This document shows positions 53,807 to 63,557 of a DNA stretch of 64,000 nt, piece after piece. The stretch is from assembly GCF_000369045.1 (NCBI RefSeq), contig NZ_KB849790.1:124001-188000 (forward strand). Direction: 5' to 3'. The notes beneath the pieces are model-generated. The model was not told the DNA's origin. It made no database searches and was given only the letters and a program-made list of their open reading frames with translations. The DNA is from Acinetobacter pittii ATCC 19004 = CIP 70.29. GTDB lineage: Bacteria; Pseudomonadota; Gammaproteobacteria; Pseudomonadales; Moraxellaceae. Each line of letters opens with the position of its first letter. Positions within the stretch are counted from its first letter, which is position 1. A program made the position numbers and the translations under genes.

Positions 53807-55906
53807 ATGAATATCCCACCTCTACCATTTAAGCTTACCGTAATCGCCTGCGCGATTTGTTATGCGAACCTCTCTCATGCTCAGGACTCAGAGGTACAAT
53901 CTTTACAGACGATTCAAGTTAAAGCATCAAATGCTGAACAGTCTTCTGAACAAACTAAAGCATATAATGTTAAAAAATCGAGTAGTGCAACCAAGCTTAA
54001 TATTGAGGCTAAAGAAACTCCTCAAACCATTAACGTCGTTACTCGTCAGCAAATTGAAGATTTTGGGCTTACCAGTACCCGAGATATTTTAAGTAATACA
54101 CCCGGTGTAACTGTAACCGGATTGGAAACAAACCGCACAACTTATACTGCTCGTGGTTTTGATATTTCAAATATTCTGGTTGATGGAATCGGTATCCCTC
54201 AAGTTGACAGCTATAACTATAACAATAGTGATGCAGATAGTTATTTCTATGATCGTGTTGAAATTGTCAAAGGTGCTGATGCCCTGACAAATGCTCTAGG
54301 GGATCCTGGCGCTACAATTAATTATATTCGTAAACGTCCCACTAAAGAATTTCAAGCAAATGCTGGGGTGAGCTATGGTTCATGGGATACACAACGTTAT
54401 GAAGCGGATATCTCTGGTTCTCTTACACAAGATGGACGAGTACGAGGACGTCTTGTAGGTTATGAGAAAGTAGGAGATTCTTATCTAGACCGCTATTCAG
54501 AAGAAAAGAATGGATTTCAAGGAATTTTAGAAGCTGACGTTACAGACACCACAAATGTTTCAGCAGGATATTCGAAAACTCGTCAATACGCTAATGGTTC
54601 TCAATGGGGTGCTCTACCCTTGGTTAACTCCAAAGGTGAACCATTAAGTTATTCTCGTAACTATAATTATGCACCGTCATGGACATACTACGATTGGGAA
54701 ATAGATAATTACTTTGCCAATATTGAACAAAAATTATGGGGAGACTGGAAGTTAAGATTAGGCTATAACCTTAAGAAATCAGATGTTAAAGATAAAATGC
54801 TTTATCTCAGTGGTTTTCCTTCTGCTAGTGACAATACGTCTGGTATTTCACTATATCCAGAAATTTATAATCAGAAATTTAAAGAAACTACTGCTAATGC
54901 AGACATTCAAGGTACTTTTAATTTATTAGGACAGCAACACGAAGCAAATATTGGTTATAACTGGTCAAAATATAGTGCTCAAAGTGTTTATTCGTATGGC
55001 AGTAGTTTAGGTGTTATTACCACAGACTTACCAAGCTGGACACCTGATGAACCGACTTGGGGAGACTTTACCTATGCTGATCCAGAAGAAAGAACCATGA
55101 AGTCCGTTTACGGTGCTACCCGTCTTCATTTAGGTGAGGATCTGAAATTTATCTTAGGTGCTAACTATACTGAAATCGACACTTTAGAATATAAAAAGAA
55201 TAAAGTTTCTCCATATGCAGGTATTACATATAACTTTACTCCTGAATATACAGGTTATATGAGTTACACCTCTATTTTTAGACCACAAACTGTTATCGAT
55301 CTTTCTACTAAACAAACAGCTGTACCAGTAGAGGGTGAAAGCTATGAATTAGGTGTAAAAAGCGCGTGGTTAGATGGAGCTTTAACAGGAAATATCGCAA
55401 TCTTTAGAACAGATGAAGATAATTTTGCACTAAACCCATTATGGGATCCGCTTTATAACAAATACTCATCTCCAATCGGAACAATTAGATCGCAAGGTGT
55501 TGAGGTCGGATTAACTGGAAAATTAACTGATAACTTAGATTTAGTTTTTGGTTTTTCAACATTTAGTCTAAAAAATATGGAAACGGGTGAAAGAGGCCGA
55601 CCTAATATCCCGACTCAAACACTTAATGTTTTAGCTTCTTATACTGTTCCACAGATTCCAAAATTAAAAGTTGGTGCAAGCATTAAGTGGCAGGACGATA
55701 TACATGACACCTCTTACTCAACTGTAAAACAAGATGCGTATGCATTACTTAACGTTATGGCTAGTTATGATTTAAACGAACACGTACTGTTCCAAGTAAA
55801 TGGTAACAACCTGACAAATGAAAAATATTTGACAGGTTTATCTGGTGGCCAAGGTTACTATGGCGCTCCAGCCAACTATACAGTTGCTGTAAAGTTTAAA
55901 TATTAA
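53807..55906 (+). CDS. TonB-dependent siderophore receptor
   Basis: A 699-residue outer-membrane receptor. Signal peptide MNIPPLPFKLTVIACAICYANLSHA with cleavage before QDSEV, TonB-box-like LQTIQVKAS, plug with SATKLNIEAKETPQTINVVT, RDILSNTPGV, VEIVKGADAL and GDPGATINYIRKRP, then a barrel ending YTVAVKFKY. It belongs to the FhuE/FoxA/FpvA group for hydroxamate-type siderophores. The open frame extends to 53777, through the Fur-like site, so ATG 53807 is preferred. It heads a cassette with DUF3649, PepSY and DUF3325 genes. Confidence 0.88.
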   Translation: MNIPPLPFKLTVIACAICYANLSHAQDSEVQSLQTIQVKASNAEQSSEQTKAYNVKKSSSATKLNIEAKETPQTINVVTRQQIEDFGLTSTRDILSNTPGVTVTGLETNRTTYTARGFDISNILVDGIGIPQVDSYNYNNSDADSYFYDRVEIVKGADALTNALGDPGATINYIRKRPTKEFQANAGVSYGSWDTQRYEADISGSLTQDGRVRGRLVGYEKVGDSYLDRYSEEKNGFQGILEADVTDTTNVSAGYSKTRQYANGSQWGALPLVNSKGEPLSYSRNYNYAPSWTYYDWEIDNYFANIEQKLWGDWKLRLGYNLKKSDVKDKMLYLSGFPSASDNTSGISLYPEIYNQKFKETTANADIQGTFNLLGQQHEANIGYNWSKYSAQSVYSYGSSLGVITTDLPSWTPDEPTWGDFTYADPEERTMKSVYGATRLHLGEDLKFILGANYTEIDTLEYKKNKVSPYAGITYNFTPEYTGYMSYTSIFRPQTVIDLSTKQTAVPVEGESYELGVKSAWLDGALTGNIAIFRTDEDNFALNPLWDPLYNKYSSPIGTIRSQGVEVGLTGKLTDNLDLVFGFSTFSLKNMETGERGRPNIPTQTLNVLASYTVPQIPKLKVGASIKWQDDIHDTSYSTVKQDAYALLNVMASYDLNEHVLFQVNGNNLTNEKYLTGLSGGQGYYGAPANYTVAVKFKY

Positions 55907-55912
55907 TACCGT

Positions 55913-55942
55913 AGCCAATCCCAATTTAGGGATTGGCTTTAC
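55913..55942 (+). terminator. Hairpin between receptor and small membrane gene
   Basis: AGCCAATCCC pairs with GGGATTGGCT over a 6-base loop, followed by TT. The T tract is weak, so it may only attenuate downstream expression. Confidence 0.6.
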
Positions 55943-55972
55943 TTATTATTCTTTGTTTATGTGTTATTAAAG

Positions 55973-56272
55973 ATGTCCAAAACTGTAAATCTCCCTGTGT
56001 CATATCGTATAAAAGTTTTCTATCGATTCTTGCTAGTTTTCGGTATGGGCTTTGCCTGTATGACGTATTTAAGTCTTGGACTCACTGGAATTTTCCTTTT
56101 GAATCTGGACAAAGCTGAGGCTATCTATCTTTCAGTATTTATAGCGATTTTATTTTACGTCGTCTTTGTAATTGTTGGTTTCTGCATTCAATCATTAGTG
56201 CGACTGACCATTTTATCAATCGCTCTATTTGCCCTTTTCTTTATTGTGACACGGACGGTGGGTTATGCATAA
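55973..56272 (+). CDS. Small inner-membrane protein, DUF3649-like
   Basis: A 99-residue protein with three hydrophobic helices beginning MSKTVNLPVSYRIKVFYR. It resembles the small iron-uptake-associated DUF3649 proteins that accompany PepSY transporters. A GTG at 55961 is also in frame. Its end overlaps the next gene by eight bases, so they are translationally coupled. Confidence 0.65.
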   Translation: MSKTVNLPVSYRIKVFYRFLLVFGMGFACMTYLSLGLTGIFLLNLDKAEAIYLSVFIAILFYVVFVIVGFCIQSLVRLTILSIALFALFFIVTRTVGYA

Positions 56273-57821
56273 AGGTATACGTCAATCTATGGCATGGCTA
56301 CACTCATGGACTGGCTTAATTTTTGGGTGGCTCGTGTTTGCCATTTTCTTAATGGGGAGTATGTCTTATTACCGCCACGAAATTAATTTATGGATGCAAC
56401 CTGCACTTGCGCAATATGAAGTAAAGCAAGATATTGCTATTAAAACAGCATATCAATATTTACAAGAAAACGCTCCAGACGCCAAATCTTGGTATTTAAC
56501 TGTTGCAACACCAGAAAGTCCCGTCAACACTATGTATTGGGAAAAAGCTGACGGCGGTTATGGTAATGCCACACTTGATGCTAACACGGGAAAAGAACTT
56601 CAACTTTCGGCAACCCTAGGCGGAGATTTTTTTTACCGCTTCCATTACCAACTTTTTGGCATTCCAATAATGGTTGGGCGATTAGTCGTATGTCTTGCCG
56701 CATTTATTATGCTGATTGCTTTAGTTTCAGGCATTATTACCCATAAAAAAATATTCACTGACTTTTTTACTTTACGTACATTTAAGTCTCAGCGTTCATG
56801 GTTAGACTTTCACAATATTTCTTCAGTCGTTGCTCTGCCCTTCTTTTTAACTATTACATTTACGGGCTTAGCTATTTTCTTTTATTTATATTTGCCTTGG
56901 GGAATGCAAAAGCTTTACCCTGAAAACCCTTATCAATATTTTACGGAAATCCGCACAAAGACTGTACTTGAGAATCAATCGATTCAGCCTGCTCAAAACT
57001 TAGCTATTGAGAAACTGCTTAGCCAAGTTCAACAAAGTTGGGGCAACCAACCTTTATCAACAATGAGTGTAAAAAATCCAAATACCAATCAAGCTCAAAT
57101 TACATTTATTCAAAAAGAAGACCGCACTATTACTCGAAATCAGCCTCAAATTACTTTAAATGCTTCAACTGGCAAAGTCTTGGCAGATACACGTAATAAT
57201 AGTCCTATTGCAACGTTGAATGCGGGTGTTTATGGCCTGCACATGGCAACATTTGCTCAACCTTTACTTCGTTTAGGATTCTTTTTCTCAGGCATTTTAG
57301 GCTGTGTAATGATTGCCTCTGGTTTATTACTTTGGAGTCTTAAACGCCAAATTCAAAATAAAAATAGTCAGTTTCATTTCGGACACTATTTAGTTGACCG
57401 TTTAAATGTTGCAGCATTTGTAGGATTGCCTTGTGCAACTGTCGCCTACTTAAGCGCTAATCGATTATTTACAGTTACTTCAACCACAATCAATTATGAA
57501 ATTTATAGCTTTTTCTTGGTTTGGCTAATCAGCTTAATCATCGCATTAATCACAAAAAAACAGCATTTATGGCGAACTCAACTTAGCGTTTTTATTATGC
57601 TGTGTCTTGCACTTCCCATCTTAAATCTAATTTATTTACTTAAACATGAGTATGTTCAAAGCCTCAGTGATTATTGGACCTTTGCACGTGTAGATGTATT
57701 TTTGTGGATCTTTGCAGTATTAGCAATTTTTATATTTTGCAAAATTCAACCTATCCAGCATAAAGCCGTAGAAAAAATTCAAAAAAAACTGAATAAATTA
57801 AATACTGAGGTGAGCTCATGA
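56265..57821 (+). CDS. PepSY-associated membrane protein (siderophore reductase-like)
   Basis: A 518-residue inner-membrane protein. Layout: N-terminal helix near residues 10-35, a periplasmic PepSY region, helices near 145-165 and 185-215, a second periplasmic PepSY-like region (QAQITFIQKEDRTI) and several C-terminal helices. The PepSY_TM motif WLHSWTGLIFGWLVF opens the protein and DFHNISSVVALPFFLTITFTG marks the repeat. Proteins of this type are proposed to reduce ferric-siderophores in the periplasm. The gene overlaps both neighbours. Confidence 0.85.
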   Translation: MHKGIRQSMAWLHSWTGLIFGWLVFAIFLMGSMSYYRHEINLWMQPALAQYEVKQDIAIKTAYQYLQENAPDAKSWYLTVATPESPVNTMYWEKADGGYGNATLDANTGKELQLSATLGGDFFYRFHYQLFGIPIMVGRLVVCLAAFIMLIALVSGIITHKKIFTDFFTLRTFKSQRSWLDFHNISSVVALPFFLTITFTGLAIFFYLYLPWGMQKLYPENPYQYFTEIRTKTVLENQSIQPAQNLAIEKLLSQVQQSWGNQPLSTMSVKNPNTNQAQITFIQKEDRTITRNQPQITLNASTGKVLADTRNNSPIATLNAGVYGLHMATFAQPLLRLGFFFSGILGCVMIASGLLLWSLKRQIQNKNSQFHFGHYLVDRLNVAAFVGLPCATVAYLSANRLFTVTSTTINYEIYSFFLVWLISLIIALITKKQHLWRTQLSVFIMLCLALPILNLIYLLKHEYVQSLSDYWTFARVDVFLWIFAVLAIFIFCKIQPIQHKAVEKIQKKLNKLNTEVSS

Positions 57822-58099
57822 TTCTTATAGCTTTCATCTTAATTTTATTAGGGATGTATATGTTGTTTATGGCGAGCGAGAAATATCGATCGCCGAAATC
57901 AACAGGTCATTTCAAATCGTTAGCTCAAAAGTATTACCGATATTTCAAAATAGCCGCATTCATGCTATTTGGTTTATGTGCATTTATTCTTATTCAACAA
58001 TATAAATTTTCAATTGGTTTTGTCAGTTGGTGGATCTTTGCAACGCCATTAACTTTTATTCTTATACTTTTAATTAACCCACTAAAGTCATCAAAATAA
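57818..58099 (+). CDS. Small inner-membrane protein, DUF3325-like
   Basis: A 93-residue protein with three helices, starting MILIAFILILLGMYMLFMAS. It overlaps the PepSY gene stop in an ATGA junction, showing translational coupling. The size, topology and context fit DUF3325, the usual last member of this iron cassette. Confidence 0.7.
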   Translation: MILIAFILILLGMYMLFMASEKYRSPKSTGHFKSLAQKYYRYFKIAAFMLFGLCAFILIQQYKFSIGFVSWWIFATPLTFILILLINPLKSSK

Positions 58100-58132
58100 T
58101 CATTTTCTTTAAAAAATGATGAAAAATAGTAC

Positions 58133-58168
58133 AAGCTAAGCAAAATTTTCGTTGCTTAGCTTTTTTTT
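58133..58168 (+). terminator. Intrinsic terminator of the iron cassette
   Basis: AAGCTAAGCAA pairs with TTGCTTAGCTT over an 8-base loop, with eight T following. Confidence 0.88.
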
Positions 58169-58251
58169 GCATAAGTAAATCATTATTCATGACAACTGTT
58201 TATCTCTAAAAGGAATAAGATATCTGCGTTTCGTGATAAGTGGCGATAAAG

Positions 58252-59139
58252 ATGTCTGGTGCTTTTGAATTTATCTTAGCGGGTATGTTAGTTGGTTTCT
58301 GTGTAGGGATTACAGGAGTTGGTGGTGGATCATTAATGACACCAATTTTAATTAGCCTTTTTAGAATTGAACCTCATATCGCGATTGGTACCGATTTACT
58401 TTATGCAGCAATCTCAAAATTTTGTGGATCAATGGTTCACGCTAGAAAACTCAATATTGTCTGGCCAATTGTTTTATGGTTAGCCGTAGGTAGTATTCCT
58501 GCATCTTTCATTACTTCATGGGTACTTGAGCATTATTTAAGCCAGTCAACACACTATAAAGCTGTACTCACCATGGTGTTAGGTTTTATGTTGACCTTAA
58601 CTGGTGTTTCCATCATTTTCCGTACGCGTATTGAGAAATTTTTTAATAAATTCAGAACTAAAGAAGTCACTCAAAGTGAAAATGAGCAGTTGGCAATCGA
58701 TAAAAAACGTAGCTTTATCGTGATTATGGGTATCATTTTAGGTGTATTCGTAACTCTTTCATCAGTTGGTGCGGGTGCATTTGGAATCATGGCACTTGTG
58801 ATTATGTTCCCGAACTTGCCAATGATCCGAATTATCGGGTCGGATGTTGTACATGCAGTATTGCTTACCTTAGTGGCTGGCCTTGGACACATGAGTGCTG
58901 GTAACGTCGACTTTACACTTCTGATGTGGTTATTGGTGGGTTCAATTCCAGCAATTATTATTGGAACATTAATTAGCTCTCGTATGCCTGAACGTTTAAT
59001 CCGAAAAATTCTAGGGCTTACCCTATTTGCCCTCGGTGTTAACTTTATGGTTCATCCAGTCAAAGCAAAACCGAAAGCACCTGTGGTACAACAACAAGCA
59101 GTAGTTGCCGAAAAAACAGGCAACTCGACTGAAAGATAG
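58252..59139 (+). CDS. TauE/SafE-family membrane transporter
   Basis: A 295-residue membrane protein with about eight helices. The duplicated motif is GFCVGITGVGGGSLMTPIL at the N-terminus and GVFVTLSSVGAGAFGIMAL in the second half, with less complete glycines than the copy at 12.2 kb. The C-terminus is hydrophilic (KAKPKAPVVQQQAVVAEK). A GTG at 58240 is in frame. Anion export, perhaps sulfite or organosulfonates, is the family role; this copy has no sulfur genes next to it. Confidence 0.82.
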   Translation: MSGAFEFILAGMLVGFCVGITGVGGGSLMTPILISLFRIEPHIAIGTDLLYAAISKFCGSMVHARKLNIVWPIVLWLAVGSIPASFITSWVLEHYLSQSTHYKAVLTMVLGFMLTLTGVSIIFRTRIEKFFNKFRTKEVTQSENEQLAIDKKRSFIVIMGIILGVFVTLSSVGAGAFGIMALVIMFPNLPMIRIIGSDVVHAVLLTLVAGLGHMSAGNVDFTLLMWLLVGSIPAIIIGTLISSRMPERLIRKILGLTLFALGVNFMVHPVKAKPKAPVVQQQAVVAEKTGNSTER

Positions 59140-59256
59140 TAAAATCAATAGGATTTTTCCAATCTGAAATACCATGAGATGTAGTATTTTCATAATTATT
59201 TCATGGTATATTCAGTACACAAAACAACCTTTAGTATGATCGAACCAGTGACAGCA

Positions 59257-60345
59257 ATGACTACACATTCAAATTCCGTTTCAAAGCCAGATATCGACGA
59301 CGTTAATATTAAAAGCATTCAAACTCTTGTAACACCAAATGAGCTTAAGTCAGAACTTCCGTTATCTGATGTTGCTTCGCAAACTGTTCTAAAAGGCCGC
59401 GAAACTATTCGTAATATTTTAGATGGTTCAGATAAACGTTTGTTTGTTGTTATTGGTCCTTGCTCTATTCACGACCCAAAAGCTGCTCACGAATATGCTG
59501 ATCGCTTAAAAGCGCTAAGCGAAAAGGTTAAAGATACCCTATATCTAGTTATGCGTGTTTATTTTGAAAAACCACGTACAACAATTGGTTGGAAAGGCCT
59601 AATCAATGACCCAGATATGAACGACTCATTTAACATCGAAAAAGGTTTACGTATTGGTCGTAAACTCTTGCTTGAGTTAAATGAAAAAGGTTTGCCATGT
59701 GCAACTGAAGCACTCGATCCTAACTCTCCACAGTACTACCAAGACTTAATTTCATGGTCTGCGATTGGTGCACGTACAACCGAGAGCCAAACTCACCGTG
59801 AAATGTCTTCTGGCTTATCTTCACCAGTTGGTTTTAAAAATGGTACAGATGGTGGTTTAACTGTTGCAACCAATGCGATGCAATCTGTTAAATATGGCCA
59901 TAGTTTCTTAGGCCTAAATGAAGATGGCCAAGTTTCAATTATTAATACAAATGGTAACCCTTATGCACACGTTGTATTACGTGGCGGTAATGGCAAACCG
60001 AACTATGACGCTGGCTCTGTTGCGGAAGCAGAAAATGCTTTAGCAAAAGCAAAAGTGAGCAACAAAATCATGATTGATGCGAGCCATGCTAACTCAAATA
60101 AAGACCCGTACTTACAACCGCTTGTTCTTAAAAATATTACTGAACAAATTTTAGATGGTAACAAGTCAATCGTAGGTATTATGGTCGAAAGTCACTTAAA
60201 AGGCGGCCGCCAAGATATTCCTGAAAATCTTTGTGATTTAGAATATGGTAAATCAGTAACTGATGGCTGTATTGACTGGGAAACTACCGAAAAGACGTTG
60301 CTTGAAATGCATGAAGTTTTAAAAGAAGTTTTACCAAACCGCTAA
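59257..60345 (+). CDS. 3-deoxy-7-phosphoheptulonate synthase (class I)
   Basis: A 362-residue enzyme joining PEP and erythrose 4-phosphate in the first step of aromatic amino acid synthesis. Signatures: VVIGPCSIHDPKAAHEYADR, VMRVYFEKPRTTIGWKG, GARTTESQTHRE, PVGFKNGTDG and IMIDASHANSNKD. The length fits AroG/AroF/AroH (about 350). I could not assign which of the feedback types it is. Upstream ATGs (59203, 59236) are in frame; the 59257 start aligns with the usual N-terminus. Followed by a terminator. Confidence 0.9.
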   Translation: MTTHSNSVSKPDIDDVNIKSIQTLVTPNELKSELPLSDVASQTVLKGRETIRNILDGSDKRLFVVIGPCSIHDPKAAHEYADRLKALSEKVKDTLYLVMRVYFEKPRTTIGWKGLINDPDMNDSFNIEKGLRIGRKLLLELNEKGLPCATEALDPNSPQYYQDLISWSAIGARTTESQTHREMSSGLSSPVGFKNGTDGGLTVATNAMQSVKYGHSFLGLNEDGQVSIINTNGNPYAHVVLRGGNGKPNYDAGSVAEAENALAKAKVSNKIMIDASHANSNKDPYLQPLVLKNITEQILDGNKSIVGIMVESHLKGGRQDIPENLCDLEYGKSVTDGCIDWETTEKTLLEMHEVLKEVLPNR

Positions 60346-60369
60346 TTCATCTTTTTAAGATTGAAAATT

Positions 60370-60395
60370 AAGCCCTCATTTTTGAGGGCTTTTTT
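60370..60395 (+). terminator. Intrinsic terminator after DAHP synthase
   Basis: AAGCCCTCA pairs with TGAGGGCTT over a 4-base loop, followed by T. Confidence 0.88.
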
Positions 60396-60415
60396 ATTTT
60401 TGGGTGAAATTCAAA

Positions 60416-61165
60416 TCAAACTAAATAAAAATAACTCACACTAAAAGCAAAGAGTAGCACGGTTTCACTTAGCTCAATCGCTGCACCGACAGTATCCCCC
60501 GTAATACCGCCAATTCTTTTAATAAACAGATGTCTTAAATAAACCAGACTGATCAAAAAGCTAATAATGGCGATGAGCCCTTGCAACTCCCAATACAAAG
60601 GTAATAGTAGAACGAACCCAGTGATTATCCATGAAGTTGTATTAGGTAAGTGATCTGTCAAAGAACGCCCTAAACCTTTTTCACGTACATATGGTGTAGT
60701 TAAGAATAAAATAGATGGCACCACACGCCCAAGGATAGGAACAATGACTAAAAATAACGTTTGATGCTGTTCAATCAATACATAAACCAATGCAAATTTG
60801 AGCAAACATATGATAACTAAGCTGAGGACTCCAATTGGGCCACAACTTGGATCCTTCATGATTTGTAAAGTACGGAGTTTGTCTCCAAAACCACCTACCC
60901 ATGCATCTGCCGTATCTGCTAGCCCGTCTAAATGCAGCGCACCTGTTAGCCAAATCCATAAAGTCATTATGATGGTAGCAAGCAAAAGAATGGGTAATTT
61001 GGCAAGAAGACAGGCAATAATAAAAAGTATGCCACCAATAATCAGCCCAACCAGTGGATAAAACAAAATAGCTCGACCATTTTGTTGCGCCGTCGGCATT
61101 GTCTTTAGCTCAATAGGCAGAACAGTTAAAAATTGCAATGCAATCCAAAAAGGTGTCATATCCAA
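60416..61165 (-). CDS. cobS: Adenosylcobinamide-GDP ribazoletransferase
   Basis: A 249-residue integral membrane enzyme that joins adenosylcobinamide-GDP and alpha-ribazole, the last assembly step for cobalamin. The motif GALHLDGLADTADAWVGG near residue 75 and GITGDTVGAAIEL near the C-terminus are diagnostic; about seven hydrophobic helices surround them. It lies downstream of an acid phosphatase gene and cobC-cobT on the same strand. Confidence 0.92.
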   Translation of the reverse strand: MDMTPFWIALQFLTVLPIELKTMPTAQQNGRAILFYPLVGLIIGGILFIIACLLAKLPILLLATIIMTLWIWLTGALHLDGLADTADAWVGGFGDKLRTLQIMKDPSCGPIGVLSLVIICLLKFALVYVLIEQHQTLFLVIVPILGRVVPSILFLTTPYVREKGLGRSLTDHLPNTTSWIITGFVLLLPLYWELQGLIAIISFLISLVYLRHLFIKRIGGITGDTVGAAIELSETVLLFAFSVSYFYLV

Positions 61166-61215
61166 GTCTCTAACTGGTCTATATTTAAAAGCAAATTGAA
61201 TTATGAAGAAATAAA

Positions 61216-61243
61216 AATGGGAATAGCAATCCCTATTCCCATT
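61216..61243 (-). terminator. Intrinsic terminator after acid phosphatase
   Basis: AATGGGAATAG pairs with CTATTCCCATT over a 6-base loop, with T on the minus strand. It separates the phosphatase from cobS. Confidence 0.8.
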
Positions 61244-61265
61244 AAAGACTTCAAAAACTGAAAAT

Positions 61266-62834
61266 CTATTGCATTTGATAGCACTGTTTCAATTTGATGT
61301 AGTCGTAGTAAAAGCTAGTTGGCGTATAACGTGCATAGTTACATGCAGATTTGAACAAAGTTTCTTTTTCGTTATAAAGCATTTTAACCAAAGTAGAGCC
61401 TTGGCTATTTTGGTAAATATCCCATTGAACATTTGCCGCCATAGGTGAAACTACTTCACCACGCCATGCGCTGGTTGAGTAATTATAAGTCTGACGTAGT
61501 GGTAAAGGCTGCATCATATTATGTAAATCTAGACTGGTTGCTAGAGGAATAATAATTTCAGCATGGGCAAAACGTAAAACTGCTTTGTATGGTTGAGCTT
61601 TATTTACAACCGCATCAACTTGTTGGAACAAGTCCTGTTTGAGTCCTTGGGCAATTTCACTCGTGACTTGATTTGACTCTGTGAAACTTGGACCTTTTTC
61701 ATAAAAATCATTCGCATCATTAAATTCAGCATAAAATTTTGCAGCGTCTAACGGCATATATTTATTAAAATCAATATCTTTCAACTCATCTTTCATACCA
61801 CCAGAAATTGAATAGAGCTCATAAATATAAGCTGCTGCATCTACTGCACTAGCAATCGTATTTTTGCCCTTACCTTTTTCTGTAATTTGCTCACCTTTAG
61901 GTGAGGTGACTGTAAAAGATCCAGTGTTACTAAAACTATAACCTGTTGTACCAAGTTTTTTAATAAAGTCTGCTTTAAAAATCGGGCTGAGCACTGTTTG
62001 AGCTGTTTTTTCAGCCTCGGTATTTTTCGATAACTCATCTAACTTTTGTGCTAAATCTTTATTATTTTCTTCAAAATCTTGATAGGCCTGGCTAGCATCA
62101 TAAATTTTTTGTTGGCTAGCACTCAAGGGTTGAACTAAGTCTTCGTCTGCATTCAAACTATGAAAATAGAGTTTGAAACGATCAACGCCACCATCTTCAA
62201 CACTTGGCACGCTTTCACTCGATAAATTGGTATAAGACAATGGAACAATTTTATCTTTCAGTGGCGGTCGTTGTTTGATGAGTTCAGCAGTGAAGAATTT
62301 TGCACTATCTACAGCACGATCCACTCCAGAACTTTGTACCAATATAGATGCTTGCGAGTTTAAAAGAGTTGGTAAGCGCTGTAATAAGCGATCGGCAATG
62401 CCGCGGTGTTCTAAAATACCAGTCATGGTTTCATTCCCATAACCGTACTGGCGGATCCCTTCCACACCATAACCTAATAAGATATTTGCCTTCATCATGG
62501 CTTCTAAATCAGCACCTAATTGCTCACCTAATGGTGTTAAGGCATTTTCTGCTTTTGCCTGTTTCCATAAATTATAAAGTGCCAAATCATATTTCAGACT
62601 TGAGAGACCTCTTGAACCGTGACGTGCCACTAGCTCTGTAAAAACTGGCTGGAATCCATTCGGTGTTTGTTCATAGTTTTTTATTTCTTGTTGCGGTTGG
62701 TAAGGCGTTTTTGTTTGATAATATTTTGATTGGTTTGTGGATGGTGCAGTTTGAGCTTCTTGATCATCATTATCGTTACACGCAACGAGTAATAGTGATG
62801 CGGCGAGCACAGTCGTTTTAAATAAAATATTCAT
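61266..62834 (-). CDS. Histidine acid phosphatase-family lipoprotein
   Basis: A 522-residue periplasmic lipoprotein: signal with lipobox LLLVAC (Cys19), then the phosphatase motif VARHGSRG near residue 70 and a distal HAE motif (FAHAEIIIPL) near residue 425, the catalytic pair of branch-2 histidine phosphatases. The middle is long, with a lysine-rich insertion. It may hydrolyse phytate, inositol phosphates or other phosphomonoesters outside the cytoplasm. It sits between cobC and cobS but has its own upstream gap of 123 bases and a terminator, so it is probably not part of cobalamin synthesis. Confidence 0.83.
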   Translation of the reverse strand: MNILFKTTVLAASLLLVACNDNDDQEAQTAPSTNQSKYYQTKTPYQPQQEIKNYEQTPNGFQPVFTELVARHGSRGLSSLKYDLALYNLWKQAKAENALTPLGEQLGADLEAMMKANILLGYGVEGIRQYGYGNETMTGILEHRGIADRLLQRLPTLLNSQASILVQSSGVDRAVDSAKFFTAELIKQRPPLKDKIVPLSYTNLSSESVPSVEDGGVDRFKLYFHSLNADEDLVQPLSASQQKIYDASQAYQDFEENNKDLAQKLDELSKNTEAEKTAQTVLSPIFKADFIKKLGTTGYSFSNTGSFTVTSPKGEQITEKGKGKNTIASAVDAAAYIYELYSISGGMKDELKDIDFNKYMPLDAAKFYAEFNDANDFYEKGPSFTESNQVTSEIAQGLKQDLFQQVDAVVNKAQPYKAVLRFAHAEIIIPLATSLDLHNMMQPLPLRQTYNYSTSAWRGEVVSPMAANVQWDIYQNSQGSTLVKMLYNEKETLFKSACNYARYTPTSFYYDYIKLKQCYQMQ

Positions 62835-62957
62835 AAGTCAGATGAGTGGTTATAAGAAATGCCAATAGCTTAGTTTCTAGCAATGACAGTTCTATTACAC
62901 AGGCTAAAATAATATTGTAAAAATAATAACTTACAAGTGTATAAAAATATAAAACTA

Positions 62958-63557
62958 CTATCTTAATATAAAAGTTAATTGACCATCTGTTTCAGAAAAT
63001 TCAAGAGAATATAATTTCCCAAGTTCTGCCGGCATTTTAAGTAAGTCATCTAGAGGCTGTTGTCTGGCTAAGCAAGCCAATAGCTTAATTACACCGCCAT
63101 GAGTTATAACCAGTGCATGCTGTAAGTTTTGCTTTTGCATATGCTTCAGCAAATCTTGAAAGCCTTTAAGGACCCTTATTTGAAACTGGTTTAATGTTTC
63201 TGCGCGAGGTGGACAATATTGACTAGGTTTTTGCCAAAAATTTGCAAGTAATTCGGGTGAAGTTTCATAAATTTGCTGAGTTGAGACGCCTTCCCAATCA
63301 CCAAAATACATTTCCTTTAAGTCATGATTTAGAAGTAAAGGCAGCTGAGTTGTCTTCGCAAGTTGCTCAGCAAAACAAGCACAACGCTTTAATGATGAAC
63401 TTATAATGACATCCCATGCCTGATTAGTCACTTGCTCAATGGTTGACTGCATTTGCTGCCAACCTTTTGCTGTTAACTCATCATCTAAATGGCCACGTAA
63501 AGTATGGCTATATTGACTTTCGCCATGTCTGAGCAAATCAATTCTAAATTTACCCAA
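62958..63557 (-). CDS. cobC: Histidine phosphatase, probable alpha-ribazole phosphatase
   Basis: A 199-residue branch-1 histidine phosphatase, with LLRHGES near residue 10 and ALVITHGGVIKLL near 150. CobC-type enzymes dephosphorylate alpha-ribazole phosphate for the CobS reaction. The gene overlaps the cobT stop by eight bases, supporting this role. The start is TTG 63557, with GGGGAT upstream; no ATG fits. Phosphoglycerate mutase-like proteins share the motif, but context favours CobC. Confidence 0.85.
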   Translation of the reverse strand: MGKFRIDLLRHGESQYSHTLRGHLDDELTAKGWQQMQSTIEQVTNQAWDVIISSSLKRCACFAEQLAKTTQLPLLLNHDLKEMYFGDWEGVSTQQIYETSPELLANFWQKPSQYCPPRAETLNQFQIRVLKGFQDLLKHMQKQNLQHALVITHGGVIKLLACLARQQPLDDLLKMPAELGKLYSLEFSETDGQLTFILR

